This document shows, piece by piece, positions 26,037 to 34,821 of a stretch of DNA of 64,000 bases. The notes below the pieces were generated by a model. That model worked only from the letters and a program-made list of their open reading frames with translations. It was not told the DNA's origin and searched no databases. Made by a program: the position numbers and the translations under genes. Numbering within the stretch: the first letter of the stretch is position 1; every line of letters begins with the position of its first letter. This DNA is from Paenibacillus campinasensis. GTDB lineage: Bacteria; Bacillota; Bacilli; Paenibacillales; Paenibacillaceae. The stretch spans positions 31,600 through 95,599 of the forward strand of contig NZ_NPBY01000057.1 in assembly GCF_002272015.1 (NCBI RefSeq), given 5' to 3'.

Positions 26037-28379
26037 ATGAAGTTGTTTACCGCGAGGAAGGTTCCGGGGAAGAAGACGGTATGTGCCGTGACTGCCATGC
26101 TTCTGATGGCTCAGCCCGCCTGGGCTGACACAATAAGCACCACCGTGACCAGGGAAGTAACCGAAACTAGCGTAAGTTCGAGTAATACTGCTGGTACTGC
26201 CATTACCGTAAATGCTACGAACAGCGATATTCCGGAAGGGGCCAAAATATCATCTGAGCAAGCAGAAAAGGTGATCAAAAAGCTGTTTCCTGCATTTAAG
26301 GGGGTGAAAGTCACCGGTGCCCAGTTTATCGATTCAGACAGAAACAAAGAGAAGTCCTGGGATCTCCAGCTTAGCGTGGCCCGAGGCAATTCGGTGCATT
26401 CGTTCAGCGTTCGGGTCAGCGCCGTAACGGGCGAGCCGCTCCAGGTCTATTTCCCGCTCAATCTGCTGAGCAATGAGGGGGAAGGGGCTTATCTGACAAG
26501 GGAAGAAGCTAGATTGAAGGCACTTTCTTGGATCAGAGAGAACATTCCAAGCATCAACGCGGACGATCTGATGTTGAACGAGGCTTATGTTTCGATGAAT
26601 CAGGCTTTGTTTAGTCCGGCTAAGCATGACTTTTATTTCAAATCATCCGTGAACGGGATTGAGACTGACTCCAATACCATTACGATGTCGCTGGATGGCT
26701 GGGGAAATGTCATTACATATTATCGTAATGCTTACGAGGGCGATTATCCGTCTCCGACACCGAAGAAGGACACAGCCGCCATTCGCAAGCTATACGAGGA
26801 GCAGTTTAATGTAAGGCTGGCTTATTTCCCGGAAAGTCTGTACAACAACAGAAGCGGTAACTATTTCTTGGGTTATGTTCCAGAAGACAGTGCCGGTTAC
26901 GAGAGGGATGCGGATACAGGCAAAGCGTTGAATTACTTTGGCGAAGAGTACCAGAACCTCGTCTCGGGTGATGAAACGATTCCGGAAGTGAAGGATGCCT
27001 TCATCCCTTTGACCAGCCCGCTCACAAGCGGGGAGGCGGCAGCCGCGTTGGTTGAACGCTGGTTCAGCATTCCGGACGGCTATGAAATGGATTCCAAATC
27101 AATCGGCCAACGCTGGAATGATGGAAATACAAGCGTATGGAATTTGTATTGGAGAAATAACACCATGCCGATGGGCCCACGGATCTCGGCAGAGGTGGAT
27201 GCCAGCACCGGACAAATTTATTCTTACTCGTATGTCGTGTTCCGATATTCGGATCAGGAGCCTGTGCAAATAACGAATCCGGTATCCCGTGAAGAGGCCC
27301 AGAAGGTGGCGCTGGAGACGGTATCGAGGCTCGTTCCTAACGCTGCTGAAGAATGGAAACTCACCAGTGTCACCGGACCTGGGAACAACGGAGAAACGTA
27401 CGAGTTCAGTTTCCAGCGGTATGCCGGAGATATTTTCATATTTGGTGACGCGCTCAGCATAACTATAGATCGTGAAGGACAGATTCAAGGCTTTAATTTC
27501 AATGCGAGTGCCGATCTCTCGAAGCTGCCGGCTGATGAAACACCGGTTATTTCGGCACAGCAGGCGAAGGAGAAGTATCTTCAGTCTATTGAGCTGAAGC
27601 TGAAGTATGCCTTGTACGGCGGGTATGTCAACAATCAGGGAAAAGAAGTGGAGAATCAGATCCGGTTGGTGTATTATCCGCATAATCAAGCATTGACGAG
27701 CGGAGGAACGTTGCTCACTCCTCTTGATGCCAAGGCGGGTGAATGGAAAGAAATCACTCCCCAATTGACGAGCAGAGGCGCTGCGTCTGTGACGGACATA
27801 ACCGGCCATCCTTCGGAAGCGGCGCTCAATGAACTGGTGAAGCATCAGGTGCTTCAACCAGATAAGGACGGCAAACTGCACCCTGACCGTGACATTACGC
27901 TCGGCGAATGGTATCAGCTTCTGGCAGGGGCGCTGAATCCGGCTTATGAGCTGCAGAGCTATGCCCGTTCCTCTGCGGATCCGTATGGCGGACTTGAGCC
28001 GGACCATCCGTACTATGGGGCGGTTCAGGTACTGCTCGGGGAAAACTGGCTGACGTTCGACCCGGATACTGTATTAGAACTGGATCATACGCTGACGCGG
28101 GAAGAGCTGGCTGTCTCCTTAACGCGCATTTTGAAATACGAGAAGCTGTCCCGGACATTTACACTGCCGAGCGATGTGCCTGGCGTGTCCGATGCCGCAT
28201 CGATCAAGAACAAGGGAGCCGCAGCGATCACTATTCGTTTAGGCCTGCTTCCGGCTGTGGACGGGAAGTTTATGCCGGAGCGGCAGGTGACAAGGGCAGA
28301 GGCGGCGGAAGTGCTCGTGCGTCTATCCAAGCTAGGTGGCCAGAGCGACAGCTTCCTGAGCGGCAGATATTATTATTAA
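26037..28379 (+). CDS. Secreted YcdB/YcdC-like protein with C-terminal S-layer homology domains
   Basis: A 780-residue exported protein. A signal peptide ends near residue 31 (MAQPAWA). Residues 60-540 contain repeated PepSY/YcdB-type units, each with an acidic EEAxxxAL helix followed by strands (LTREEARLKALSWI, TSGEAAAALVERWF, VSREEAQKVALETV, SAQQAKEKYLQS). The last 200 residues hold two to three SLH domains (HPDRDITLGEWYQLLAGA, LDHTLTREELAVSLTRI, MPERQVTRAEAAEVLVRL) that bind pyruvylated secondary cell-wall polymer. The ATG at 26037 follows AGGGAGAGGAAATGA. Function unknown; the repeats suggest a protease-inhibitor or regulatory role at the cell wall. Confidence 0.85.
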   Translation: MKLFTARKVPGKKTVCAVTAMLLMAQPAWADTISTTVTREVTETSVSSSNTAGTAITVNATNSDIPEGAKISSEQAEKVIKKLFPAFKGVKVTGAQFIDSDRNKEKSWDLQLSVARGNSVHSFSVRVSAVTGEPLQVYFPLNLLSNEGEGAYLTREEARLKALSWIRENIPSINADDLMLNEAYVSMNQALFSPAKHDFYFKSSVNGIETDSNTITMSLDGWGNVITYYRNAYEGDYPSPTPKKDTAAIRKLYEEQFNVRLAYFPESLYNNRSGNYFLGYVPEDSAGYERDADTGKALNYFGEEYQNLVSGDETIPEVKDAFIPLTSPLTSGEAAAALVERWFSIPDGYEMDSKSIGQRWNDGNTSVWNLYWRNNTMPMGPRISAEVDASTGQIYSYSYVVFRYSDQEPVQITNPVSREEAQKVALETVSRLVPNAAEEWKLTSVTGPGNNGETYEFSFQRYAGDIFIFGDALSITIDREGQIQGFNFNASADLSKLPADETPVISAQQAKEKYLQSIELKLKYALYGGYVNNQGKEVENQIRLVYYPHNQALTSGGTLLTPLDAKAGEWKEITPQLTSRGAASVTDITGHPSEAALNELVKHQVLQPDKDGKLHPDRDITLGEWYQLLAGALNPAYELQSYARSSADPYGGLEPDHPYYGAVQVLLGENWLTFDPDTVLELDHTLTREELAVSLTRILKYEKLSRTFTLPSDVPGVSDAASIKNKGAAAITIRLGLLPAVDGKFMPERQVTRAEAAEVLVRLSKLGGQSDSFLSGRYYY

Positions 28380-28405
28380 TGCGTGTTCATTTCTGGTTCT
28401 GGAGG

Positions 28406-28436
28406 CCTAATTTTGTGTAAAATCGACAAAATTAGG
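28406..28436. promoter_or_regulatory. Perfect inverted repeat upstream of the transglutaminase-like gene
   Basis: CCTAATTTTGT (28406-28416) and ACAAAATTAGG (28426-28436) are perfect complements around a nine-base spacer. No T-run follows, so this looks more like an operator than a terminator. A candidate -10 TAGAAT lies at 28460-28465. Confidence 0.5.
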
Positions 28437-28510
28437 GACCTGGAGCCCTGGGCGTGTGGTAGAATAGAGGTGCATGTGATAGGAGAGCTGGATGGAGGTA
28501 GAGTGGATAG

Positions 28511-29659
28511 ATGAAACGGAAACGGAAGAGCACGACAAGTGCCAAATTGCTGCTGGCAGTCATCATCGCATTCGTCGTAGCGGCGGTGCCTGAGCCTGCC
28601 GAATTAAGCGATGTTTACGCCACCTCGAACAAGGCGGTTGTTCAATCGGTTGATGCTATTCAAGAGAAACTGCTGAACGCGATGAGCAGCAGGGAGGAAA
28701 CCGTTCGTTTTGCATATCAAGGGGAGACCAAATCGCTGAAGACACAGCTGAAGAATGCTCTGGATCAGGCGATGGCCAGCGACCCGTACATTCACTACAC
28801 GATCTCCAGCTATAGCTACGACTACCGTGGCACCTCCTCCTCCGCGGATGTGACGGTCCGGCTGACTTACCGGGAAACCGCGAAGCAGACGGAATATGTC
28901 AATGAGCAGACGGAGAGCATTTTGAAATCCTTAATCAAGCCGACCATGAACGATCATGAGAAAGTTAAAGCCATTCATGATTGGGTCGTATTGAACCTTG
29001 AATATGATACAACCCTGACCAAATACACAGCCTATGATGCGCTTTCGACCGGCAGTGCCGTCTGTCAGGGGTACGCCCTGTTGACGCACAAGCTGCTCAA
29101 GGAAGCAGGGATTACGAACAAGATCGTGGAAGGAACAGCTTACTCTTCCGACAATCCTAGAGGACAGCTGCATGCGTGGAATCTCGTTCAACTCGGCGGC
29201 AAGTGGTACCACCTGGATACGACCTGGAATGATCCGTTGCCTGACCGCAAGGGAGAGGTATCCTATACCTATTACTTGCGCACGGATAAACAGATGAGCA
29301 AGGATCATACCTGGGTGAAACAATACCCTGAGGCCAGCACGTTGTACCGGGACACGCTGAAGGGGCTAGTGACGAAAGATCGGGCGAAGAGCGCCGTGTA
29401 CACCCAGCTCATGAATACGCTGGAATACCATCTCTATGATGCCAAATCCATTGTTAAGACGCATAAGGATCTCAGCGCCTTGCTTGCTGCCAGCAGCACC
29501 CAAAAGGATAAGCAGCTCGTCTTCCGTTTTAACGGAAATGAGAAGGAGCTTGTCCGGGTTCTGCAAGAGGTGCAGAGCAAGGGAAATGTAGGTTCGATAC
29601 GCTACTACTATGGTCCATTTGAGGATACGGGAGATTTAAGGGTTCAGATGACCTGGTAA
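28511..29659 (+). CDS. Secreted transglutaminase-like superfamily protein
   Basis: A 382-residue protein with an N-terminal basic stretch and a hydrophobic signal or anchor (residues 12-32). The transglutaminase/protease-like core carries the complete catalytic triad: Cys185 in TGSAVCQGYALL, His221 in QLHAWNLV and Asp236 in YHLDTTWNDP, with the HDWVVLNLEYD entry segment. A C-terminal domain of about 110 residues is unassigned. Such proteins in Firmicutes act on cell-wall or extracellular protein substrates; activity here is likely but the substrate is unknown. The ATG follows GGAGGTAGAGTGGATAG. Confidence 0.86.
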   Translation: MKRKRKSTTSAKLLLAVIIAFVVAAVPEPAELSDVYATSNKAVVQSVDAIQEKLLNAMSSREETVRFAYQGETKSLKTQLKNALDQAMASDPYIHYTISSYSYDYRGTSSSADVTVRLTYRETAKQTEYVNEQTESILKSLIKPTMNDHEKVKAIHDWVVLNLEYDTTLTKYTAYDALSTGSAVCQGYALLTHKLLKEAGITNKIVEGTAYSSDNPRGQLHAWNLVQLGGKWYHLDTTWNDPLPDRKGEVSYTYYLRTDKQMSKDHTWVKQYPEASTLYRDTLKGLVTKDRAKSAVYTQLMNTLEYHLYDAKSIVKTHKDLSALLAASSTQKDKQLVFRFNGNEKELVRVLQEVQSKGNVGSIRYYYGPFEDTGDLRVQMTW

Positions 29660-29680
29660 AAATCCCTGCGCTAAATATAA

Positions 29681-29727
29681 GAGTTGCCCATGAAGAGCAT
29701 ATAGCTCTTAGGGGCAACTCTTTTTTA
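29681..29727 (+). terminator. Terminator of the transglutaminase-like gene
   Basis: GAGTTGCCC pairs with GGGCAACTC, enclosing a second stem AAGAGC/GCTCTT, followed by TTTTTT. Confidence 0.93.
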
Positions 29728-29749
29728 GAAGCTGATGAATATTGAGAAA

Positions 29750-29796
29750 GGCCGGGGACAAGCATAGCTTCTGCTTGATTCCCCGGTCTTGTTTTT
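29750..29796. terminator. Second hairpin, terminator shared with the converging lysP
   Basis: A long stem (GGCCGGGGA plus CAAGCA against TGCTTG plus TCCCCGGTC, one bulge) with TTGTTTTT on the plus strand and a weaker CCTTTCTC on the minus strand. Confidence 0.8.
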
Positions 29797-29845
29797 GCAA
29801 GGTTCCTGCACATATAGCATGAAGATTCGTGATTCCGTCTTCGCG

Positions 29846-31300
29846 TTAAGAGATGCGTTCTGTTCCCAGATCACATTCCTTGAGCGGAATGATGCGGCTT
29901 TTCTTCACGATGGCATATCCGAACCAGATGGCCAGGAACAGCGGAATGCTCACATAAGTGGCAAACATGGTGTACCAGTCGATATCCCCGCTTAAATCAC
30001 CTTGACCGATAATGGCCACAAGGCAGAGGATAAAGGCAAAGATCGGACCGAACGGGAACCAGCGTGCCCGGAACGGCAGCTCACGAAGGTCCCGCCCCTG
30101 TGCCTGGAAGGCTTTGCGGAAACGGTAATGACTTACCGCAATCGCAAGCCAGTTAATGAAGCCGCACATGCCCGATGCATTCAGCAGCCAGATGTAGACA
30201 ACACCGTCGCCGAAGAAGGAAGCCAGGAAAGCGAGCATGCCGACAGATGCTGTTACAATCAGTGCGGCAACAGGAACACCTCTCCGGTTCAGACGACTGA
30301 GCCATTTAGGAGCAAGCCCCTGCTTGGCCATCGCGTACAGCACTCGGGTTGAAGCATACATGCCCGAGTTTCCGGCAGACAGAACCGAAGTAAGGATAAC
30401 CGCGTTCATGACGGATGCGGCGAAGGCAAGACCGGCTCGTTCAAACACCAGTGTGAACGGGCTGACACTAATGCTGTCAATGCTCGATTGAAGCAGACTT
30501 GGATGCGTGTAAGGGATCAGCAAGCCAATGACAAAGATCGCAAGAATGTAGAAAATGAGGATGCGCCAGAACACCTGGCGGATCGCTTGCGGCACATGCT
30601 TGCGCGGATTCTCGCTTTCCCCGGCGGCCACGCCGATCAGCTCCGTGCCCTGGAAGGAGAACCCTGCCGCCATGAACACGCCAATGAGCGCAAAGAATCC
30701 GCCGTGCACAGGCCCGCCGCCAAGATCGAAGTTGGAGAAGCCGACCGCTTCGCCGCCCAGAATGCCGAAGATCATGAGCACACCCACGATCAGAAAGACG
30801 ATCACCGTCACGACTTTGATCATGGCAAACCAGTATTCGGACTCTCCGTAGCCTTTGGCTGACAACACATTCAGTCCAAACATAATGCCGAGGAACAGCA
30901 GGCTCCACAGGAAGGAGGGGCTGTCCGGGAACCAGAATTTGATGATGACCGTCGCTGCCGCCAGCTCTGCGGCGATGGTAACCGCCCAGTTGTACCAGAA
31001 GTTCCAGCCGACGGCAAAGCCGAAGGCGGGGCTGACATAGCGGGATGCATACGTACTGAACGAGCCTGAATCCGGCAAATACGTAGCCAGTTCTCCGAGA
31101 CTGGTCATCAGGAAATATACCATAAGGCCGACGGCCGCATAAGCGATGAGCGCGCCTCCCGGTCCTGCCGACGATATGGCTCCGCCGCTGGCCAGGAACA
31201 GCCCGGTGCCGATGGAGCCGCCAAGGGCGATCATCGTCATATGCCGCGTCTTGAAGCTCGGCTTCAGCGATGTCGCCGGTGTAGATGTCTTACGATTCAA
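29846..31300 (-). CDS. lysP: Lysine-type amino acid permease (APC superfamily)
   Basis: A 484-residue, twelve-helix amino acid/polyamine/organocation permease. The family opening RHMTMIALGGSIGTGLFLASG, the GPGGALIAYAAVG and SLGELATYLPDSGSFSTY segments and the FSFQGTELIGVAAGES motif are those of LysP-type proton symporters. The start appears to be TTG at 31300 with GAGGAGTG upstream. The leader contains a lysine riboswitch followed by a terminator, which supports lysine as the substrate and repression when lysine is plentiful. Monocistronic. Confidence 0.9.
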   Translation of the reverse strand: MNRKTSTPATSLKPSFKTRHMTMIALGGSIGTGLFLASGGAISSAGPGGALIAYAAVGLMVYFLMTSLGELATYLPDSGSFSTYASRYVSPAFGFAVGWNFWYNWAVTIAAELAAATVIIKFWFPDSPSFLWSLLFLGIMFGLNVLSAKGYGESEYWFAMIKVVTVIVFLIVGVLMIFGILGGEAVGFSNFDLGGGPVHGGFFALIGVFMAAGFSFQGTELIGVAAGESENPRKHVPQAIRQVFWRILIFYILAIFVIGLLIPYTHPSLLQSSIDSISVSPFTLVFERAGLAFAASVMNAVILTSVLSAGNSGMYASTRVLYAMAKQGLAPKWLSRLNRRGVPVAALIVTASVGMLAFLASFFGDGVVYIWLLNASGMCGFINWLAIAVSHYRFRKAFQAQGRDLRELPFRARWFPFGPIFAFILCLVAIIGQGDLSGDIDWYTMFATYVSIPLFLAIWFGYAIVKKSRIIPLKECDLGTERIS

Positions 31301-31429
31301 AACCTAACACTCCTCTATACGAAATTAAGGGCACATGATGCCATGCGAGACGGACAAAGGTACAATCCTTCAACTGCATGGACCATGCTGACCCGCTGCT
31401 TCCCATATACGGGATGATCTCTTGCGTAG

Positions 31430-31466
31430 AAAAACATAAAGGACCGCAGGTTGTTACCTGCGGTCT
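31430..31466 (-). terminator. Riboswitch-controlled terminator upstream of lysP
   Basis: A perfect 10-base stem (GACCGCAGGT / ACCTGCGGTC) with a four-base loop, followed on the minus strand by CTTTATGTTTTT. It lies between the lysine riboswitch and lysP and is its likely expression platform. Confidence 0.88.
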
Positions 31467-31537
31467 GTTCCATAGACGCCGCACCAAACCTTCCAGAAGA
31501 TAGCGCAACACGGTTGCCCGCCGGCCGTTCACATTAT

Positions 31538-31712
31538 AGATGAACATGCAGGCGCTCCGTGACAGTTCCGTTTCTTTCGACAACGGCCCCAGCATGGGGG
31601 CCAAGAGTGATTCCCCCACACTTCGGCAGACGCGCCTTTCACCCGTGCTTCATCGGCTCCTCTTCGCCTTCACACGCTTACTGATCACGTCCGCAACCTC
31701 TACCTCATCGTA
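31538..31712 (-). promoter_or_regulatory. Lysine riboswitch (L box)
   Basis: On the minus strand the conserved L-box elements occur in order: GATGAGGTAGAGGTTGCG, an AGTAAGCG turn, GTGAAAGGCGCGTCTGCCGAAG-like core (read as GGTGAAAGGCG then CTGCCGAAG), CTGGGGCCGTTGTCG, and AACTGTCACGGAGCGCC. GATGA at the 5' end pairs with TCATC at 31538-31543 to close P1. Lysine binding would favour the downstream terminator and switch off the lysine permease gene. Confidence 0.9.
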
Positions 31713-31728
31713 GGAATGATGAGGCTAT

Positions 31729-31757
31729 CTCATATTTGATTTTCCCAGGATTGCCAA
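31729..31757 (-). promoter_or_regulatory. Promoter of the lysine riboswitch/lysP transcript
   Basis: On the minus strand TTGGCA (31757-31752) and TATGAG (31734-31729) are 17 bases apart, placing transcription start about ten bases ahead of the riboswitch. Confidence 0.5.
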
Positions 31758-31960
31758 CAACAATCGCTTCGCATCCGATATAGACGCCACATATAGATGT
31801 ATCGGATCATTCCGTACTATATATGGTGTTGGATGACTGCGGATGCTTAGAGTTATTGACACATCCGTACACAAGAGATTCCTAGTATATATCACATGAA
31901 GTGTTAGATGCAATGGTTAAATTTACTTGCGCCCCATCATGTGAGGCGTTTCTGTGACAT

Positions 31961-33091
31961 TTAGGATTTGGAGCGCTTGGCCATCTGCTGCCACACGGTG
32001 CCGGCGGCTTCTTCGCCGGACTGAATGCGCTCCAGCGCCATTCTCGCCTGCAGGCTAACCTCGAATTCCGGATCATCGGCCGCTTCCTCCAGGGCAGGTC
32101 TGGCCTCTTCAGTACCAACCTCGTACAGGAAGCGGGCTGCGCGCCAGCGTACAATTTTGCTGCTGTCCTTCAGCGCCTCGGTCATGACCGGCGTTGCTGC
32201 CGGATCGCCGATGTCGGAGAGGGTATCACCAGCAGTACGCCGAACGGCCGGCGAGTCATCCCGCATCGCTTCATACAGAAGCTCCATCGCTTCCGGCGTG
32301 CGCAGATCCCCGAGATAGACGACTACCAGCCTGCGGATCTGCATCTTCGGATCATGAAGAACCTTGCGCAGCAGCGGGATATGCTGCTCGGTCGGCTCCA
32401 GCACCTCCAGCGCGGCATAACGAACCCGCCAGTCTTCATCCTGCAGCGCGGCTTCCATTTCCGCATCGGTCAGCTTCCGCCGCTGCTCCACAAATTCCTC
32501 ATCGCTGGCCCCGTGTGCGATAGCCTGGGCAACAACCTTGTCCAGACGCTCCTGCGGGAACGCTGCCTCAAGCTCTTGCTCCACCTCGCGGGCTATTTCC
32601 GAAAGCTCACCATAGCGAACGCCATAATCTTTCAGCTTCCGTTCCTTGATGAGCGTGGCGGTCGCTACCTCGGTTACCGCCTCCGTAAAGCGGGAGGAGA
32701 GGGCGATCCGCTCCTCGCGGTTGCCGCTCTTGACCCGGATTTGCATCGGGATGCCGCGGAAGAACTGAACGAACACCTGCGCCTCACCGAAGGCAAAGCC
32801 CTCTTCGTCATTGTTCAGCCCTTCGGTCAAGCCCTCCTGGCCGAACATCTCCTGCACAGCACCAAGGATGGATGGCCATTCCGCATTGCCTTTCCGGTCG
32901 AGGGCGATAAAATCGGCGGTATGGAAAATGCTCTTGACGCCAGGGATATGCAGCAGCTGCCGAATCCAGGCCGGGGCGGAGCGTTCATTGTCTAGTGTAT
33001 ATGTTTTTCGGATCCCGGGCTCCAGCGTCTCATCAAGATGAAGCTTCATGGAGTTCGGGCTCGGGGTAGGTTCGATAAAAGTGATTTTCAT
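31961..33091 (-). CDS. CvfC/YpgR-like protein with Nfu N-domain and HEAT repeats
   Basis: A 376-residue cytoplasmic protein. Residues 1-85 match the NifU/Nfu N-terminal domain (EPTPSPNSMKLHLDE, LLHIPGVKSIFHTADFIAL), and the last 170 residues are HEAT-like repeats (DEDWRVRYAALEVL, DPKMQIRRLVVVYLGDL, DDSPAVRRTAGDTLSDIGD, KIVRWRAARFLYEVG). This pairing is that of the conserved virulence factor C family of staphylococci and its Bacillus relative. Its molecular role is not well defined. The ATG follows AAAGGAGGCTG. The region upstream on this strand contains no obvious partner. Confidence 0.82.
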   Translation of the reverse strand: MKITFIEPTPSPNSMKLHLDETLEPGIRKTYTLDNERSAPAWIRQLLHIPGVKSIFHTADFIALDRKGNAEWPSILGAVQEMFGQEGLTEGLNNDEEGFAFGEAQVFVQFFRGIPMQIRVKSGNREERIALSSRFTEAVTEVATATLIKERKLKDYGVRYGELSEIAREVEQELEAAFPQERLDKVVAQAIAHGASDEEFVEQRRKLTDAEMEAALQDEDWRVRYAALEVLEPTEQHIPLLRKVLHDPKMQIRRLVVVYLGDLRTPEAMELLYEAMRDDSPAVRRTAGDTLSDIGDPAATPVMTEALKDSSKIVRWRAARFLYEVGTEEARPALEEAADDPEFEVSLQARMALERIQSGEEAAGTVWQQMAKRSKS

Positions 33092-33272
33092 TGCATTTTT
33101 CAGCCTCCTTTGGCTCTATTGTACCTTTTTTCATTGACAGAAAAAACATCCCGCCTGCTTTCGCACACAATTTCCCTCGACTTTGGATAAAAAGAGGAAA
33201 CACTTGTAAAACTGATACTGGCTAACCTTTTGCAGTTGTACATTCATTTTCCATCGGGAGGTTGTGTGACTC

Positions 33273-33383
33273 ATGCACAAAGGACAGGAGAAGAAGCTGG
33301 CGATCGTTTGCTTTATAGCCGCGGCGATCATGCTGTACGCAACCGTAAAGGCCTGCTTGCGCATGCTGCATTATTTTGGCTGA
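33273..33383 (+). CDS. Small single-helix membrane protein upstream of cydA
   Basis: A 36-codon frame: a basic start MHKGQEKK, one hydrophobic helix LAIVCFIAAAIMLYATV, then a short basic tail ending HYFG. GGGAGG lies 11 bases upstream of the ATG. It sits 85 bases ahead of cydA on the same strand. Too short for confident identification, but the helix and the ribosome site make it a reasonable real gene. Confidence 0.45.
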   Translation: MHKGQEKKLAIVCFIAAAIMLYATVKACLRMLHYFG

Positions 33384-33462
33384 CGCCACCCGTTTTTCGC
33401 ATGACATTCGTATCAAAGCTAGAAAGGCTACTGAAGCTATTAAAGCCATCATCGAGGAGTGA
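33376..33462 (+). CDS. Possible 28-residue frame directly before cydA
   Basis: An open frame beginning with TTG at 33376 and ending in GAGGAGTGA, which doubles as the cydA ribosome site. The peptide tail RIKARKATEAIKAIIEE is amphipathic and protein-like, but there is no clear ribosome site for a start. It could be the tail of a decayed gene. Confidence 0.2.
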   Translation: MADATRFSHDIRIKARKATEAIKAIIEE

Positions 33463-33468
33463 ACCTGA

Positions 33469-34821
33469 ATGTCGTTTCTGGACCCAGTATTAATGAGCCG
33501 GATTTTGTTCGGTTTGACCTTGTTTGTACATATCGTGTTTGCAACCATCGGGGTTGGGATTCCGATCATGCTGGCGCTGGCGGAGTGGAGAGGGATACGG
33601 ACGGGGGATTTCCATTATACGCTGCTTGCCCGAAGGTGGGCGCGGGGTTATGTCATTACGGTAGCCGTCGGTGTAGTGACAGGCACGGCCATCGGTTTGC
33701 AGCTGAGTCTGCTGTGGCCGACATTTATGCGGGTTGCGGGTAAAGCGATCGCGCTGCCGCTGTTTATGGAGACCTTTGCCTTTTTTGTGGAGGCCATATT
33801 CCTTGGGATCTACCTGTACACATGGGACCGTTTCAAAAATAAAGCCATGCATCTGCTGCTCCTCATTCCGGTGGCGATCGGCTCCTCGGCATCGGCCTTC
33901 TTCATTACGAGCATGAACGCGTTTATGAACCAGCCGCAGGGTTTCGAATTGGTGGACGGGGTATTTACGAATGTGAACCCGTTTGTCGCGATGTTCAATC
34001 CGGCCACGCCGACCAAGGTCAGCCATGTGCTGGCTTCCGCCTATACCACAAGCGCGGGGGCGCTGGCCAGCATCGCTGCTTTCAGCCTCCTTCGGGGACG
34101 AACCCATGTCTATTTTAGAAAAGCGCTCAAGCTGTCGGTGATCGCCACTTTCGTATTTGCGATCGCCACCGTCACGATTGGAGATTTCTCGGGCAAGTTT
34201 CTGGCTAAATATCAGCCGGAGAAGCTGGCGGCCATGGAATGGCACTTCGAGACGATGCGGTACGCGCCGCTTATATATGGCGGGGTGCTCGATGAGGATC
34301 ACAATGTTCGATTCGGGCTGGAGATTCCATATGCTTTAAGCATTCTAGCCGGCAACAACCCGGCCACCGAGGTCATCGGGCTGAATGATTTTCCGGAAGA
34401 TGAGCGACCGCCGCTGTCCATCCATTATTACTTTGATCTGAAGGTGACCATCGGGATGCTGATTGTGCTGATTCCGCTGCTTTACATGTTCCGCAAGAAA
34501 CTTCCTGGCAAAAAGCCTTATCCAAAATGGCTCCTGCTCAGTATATTGGCTTTGGGGCCGCTTACGATGAGCGCCATCTGGCTGGGATGGTTCCTCGCCG
34601 AAATCGGCAGACAGCCTTGGATATTGCGGGGATATATGAAGGTGGAGGAAGCGGCTACAACGTCGCCAAGCGTCGGCTGGATGCTGGTGCTGTTCATATT
34701 GCTCTATCTGGTGCTTTGCGTCTCGGCCGTGCGGGTGCTGAGCCAGCTGTTCCGCAACCGGAAGGCAGAGGAAGAGATCGAGGCCCAGGGGCTTGAAATT
34801 GAAGGAGGCGACGGCCAGTGA
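33469..34821 (+). CDS. cydA: Cytochrome bd ubiquinol/menaquinol oxidase subunit I
   Basis: A 450-residue, nine-helix subunit of the terminal oxidase that reduces oxygen at high affinity using quinol. His21 (LFVHIVF), the ETFAFFVEAIFLGIYLY heme-ligand segment and the signature EIGRQPWILRGYM (GRQPW at about 380) are present. The protein is shorter than E. coli CydA because the periplasmic Q-loop is short, as in other Firmicutes. GAGGAGTGAACCTGA precedes the ATG. Overlaps cydB by four bases. Confidence 0.95.
   Translation: MSFLDPVLMSRILFGLTLFVHIVFATIGVGIPIMLALAEWRGIRTGDFHYTLLARRWARGYVITVAVGVVTGTAIGLQLSLLWPTFMRVAGKAIALPLFMETFAFFVEAIFLGIYLYTWDRFKNKAMHLLLLIPVAIGSSASAFFITSMNAFMNQPQGFELVDGVFTNVNPFVAMFNPATPTKVSHVLASAYTTSAGALASIAAFSLLRGRTHVYFRKALKLSVIATFVFAIATVTIGDFSGKFLAKYQPEKLAAMEWHFETMRYAPLIYGGVLDEDHNVRFGLEIPYALSILAGNNPATEVIGLNDFPEDERPPLSIHYYFDLKVTIGMLIVLIPLLYMFRKKLPGKKPYPKWLLLSILALGPLTMSAIWLGWFLAEIGRQPWILRGYMKVEEAATTSPSVGWMLVLFILLYLVLCVSAVRVLSQLFRNRKAEEEIEAQGLEIEGGDGQ

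Noticed and set aside
31301..31720. T-box leader upstream of the permease
   Set aside because: No TGG-containing antiterminator bulge; the conserved elements instead match the lysine riboswitch in order.
31725..31913. 62-codon minus-strand frame upstream of the lysine riboswitch
   Set aside because: Overlaps the promoter of the riboswitch transcript and has no ribosome site or recognisable features.
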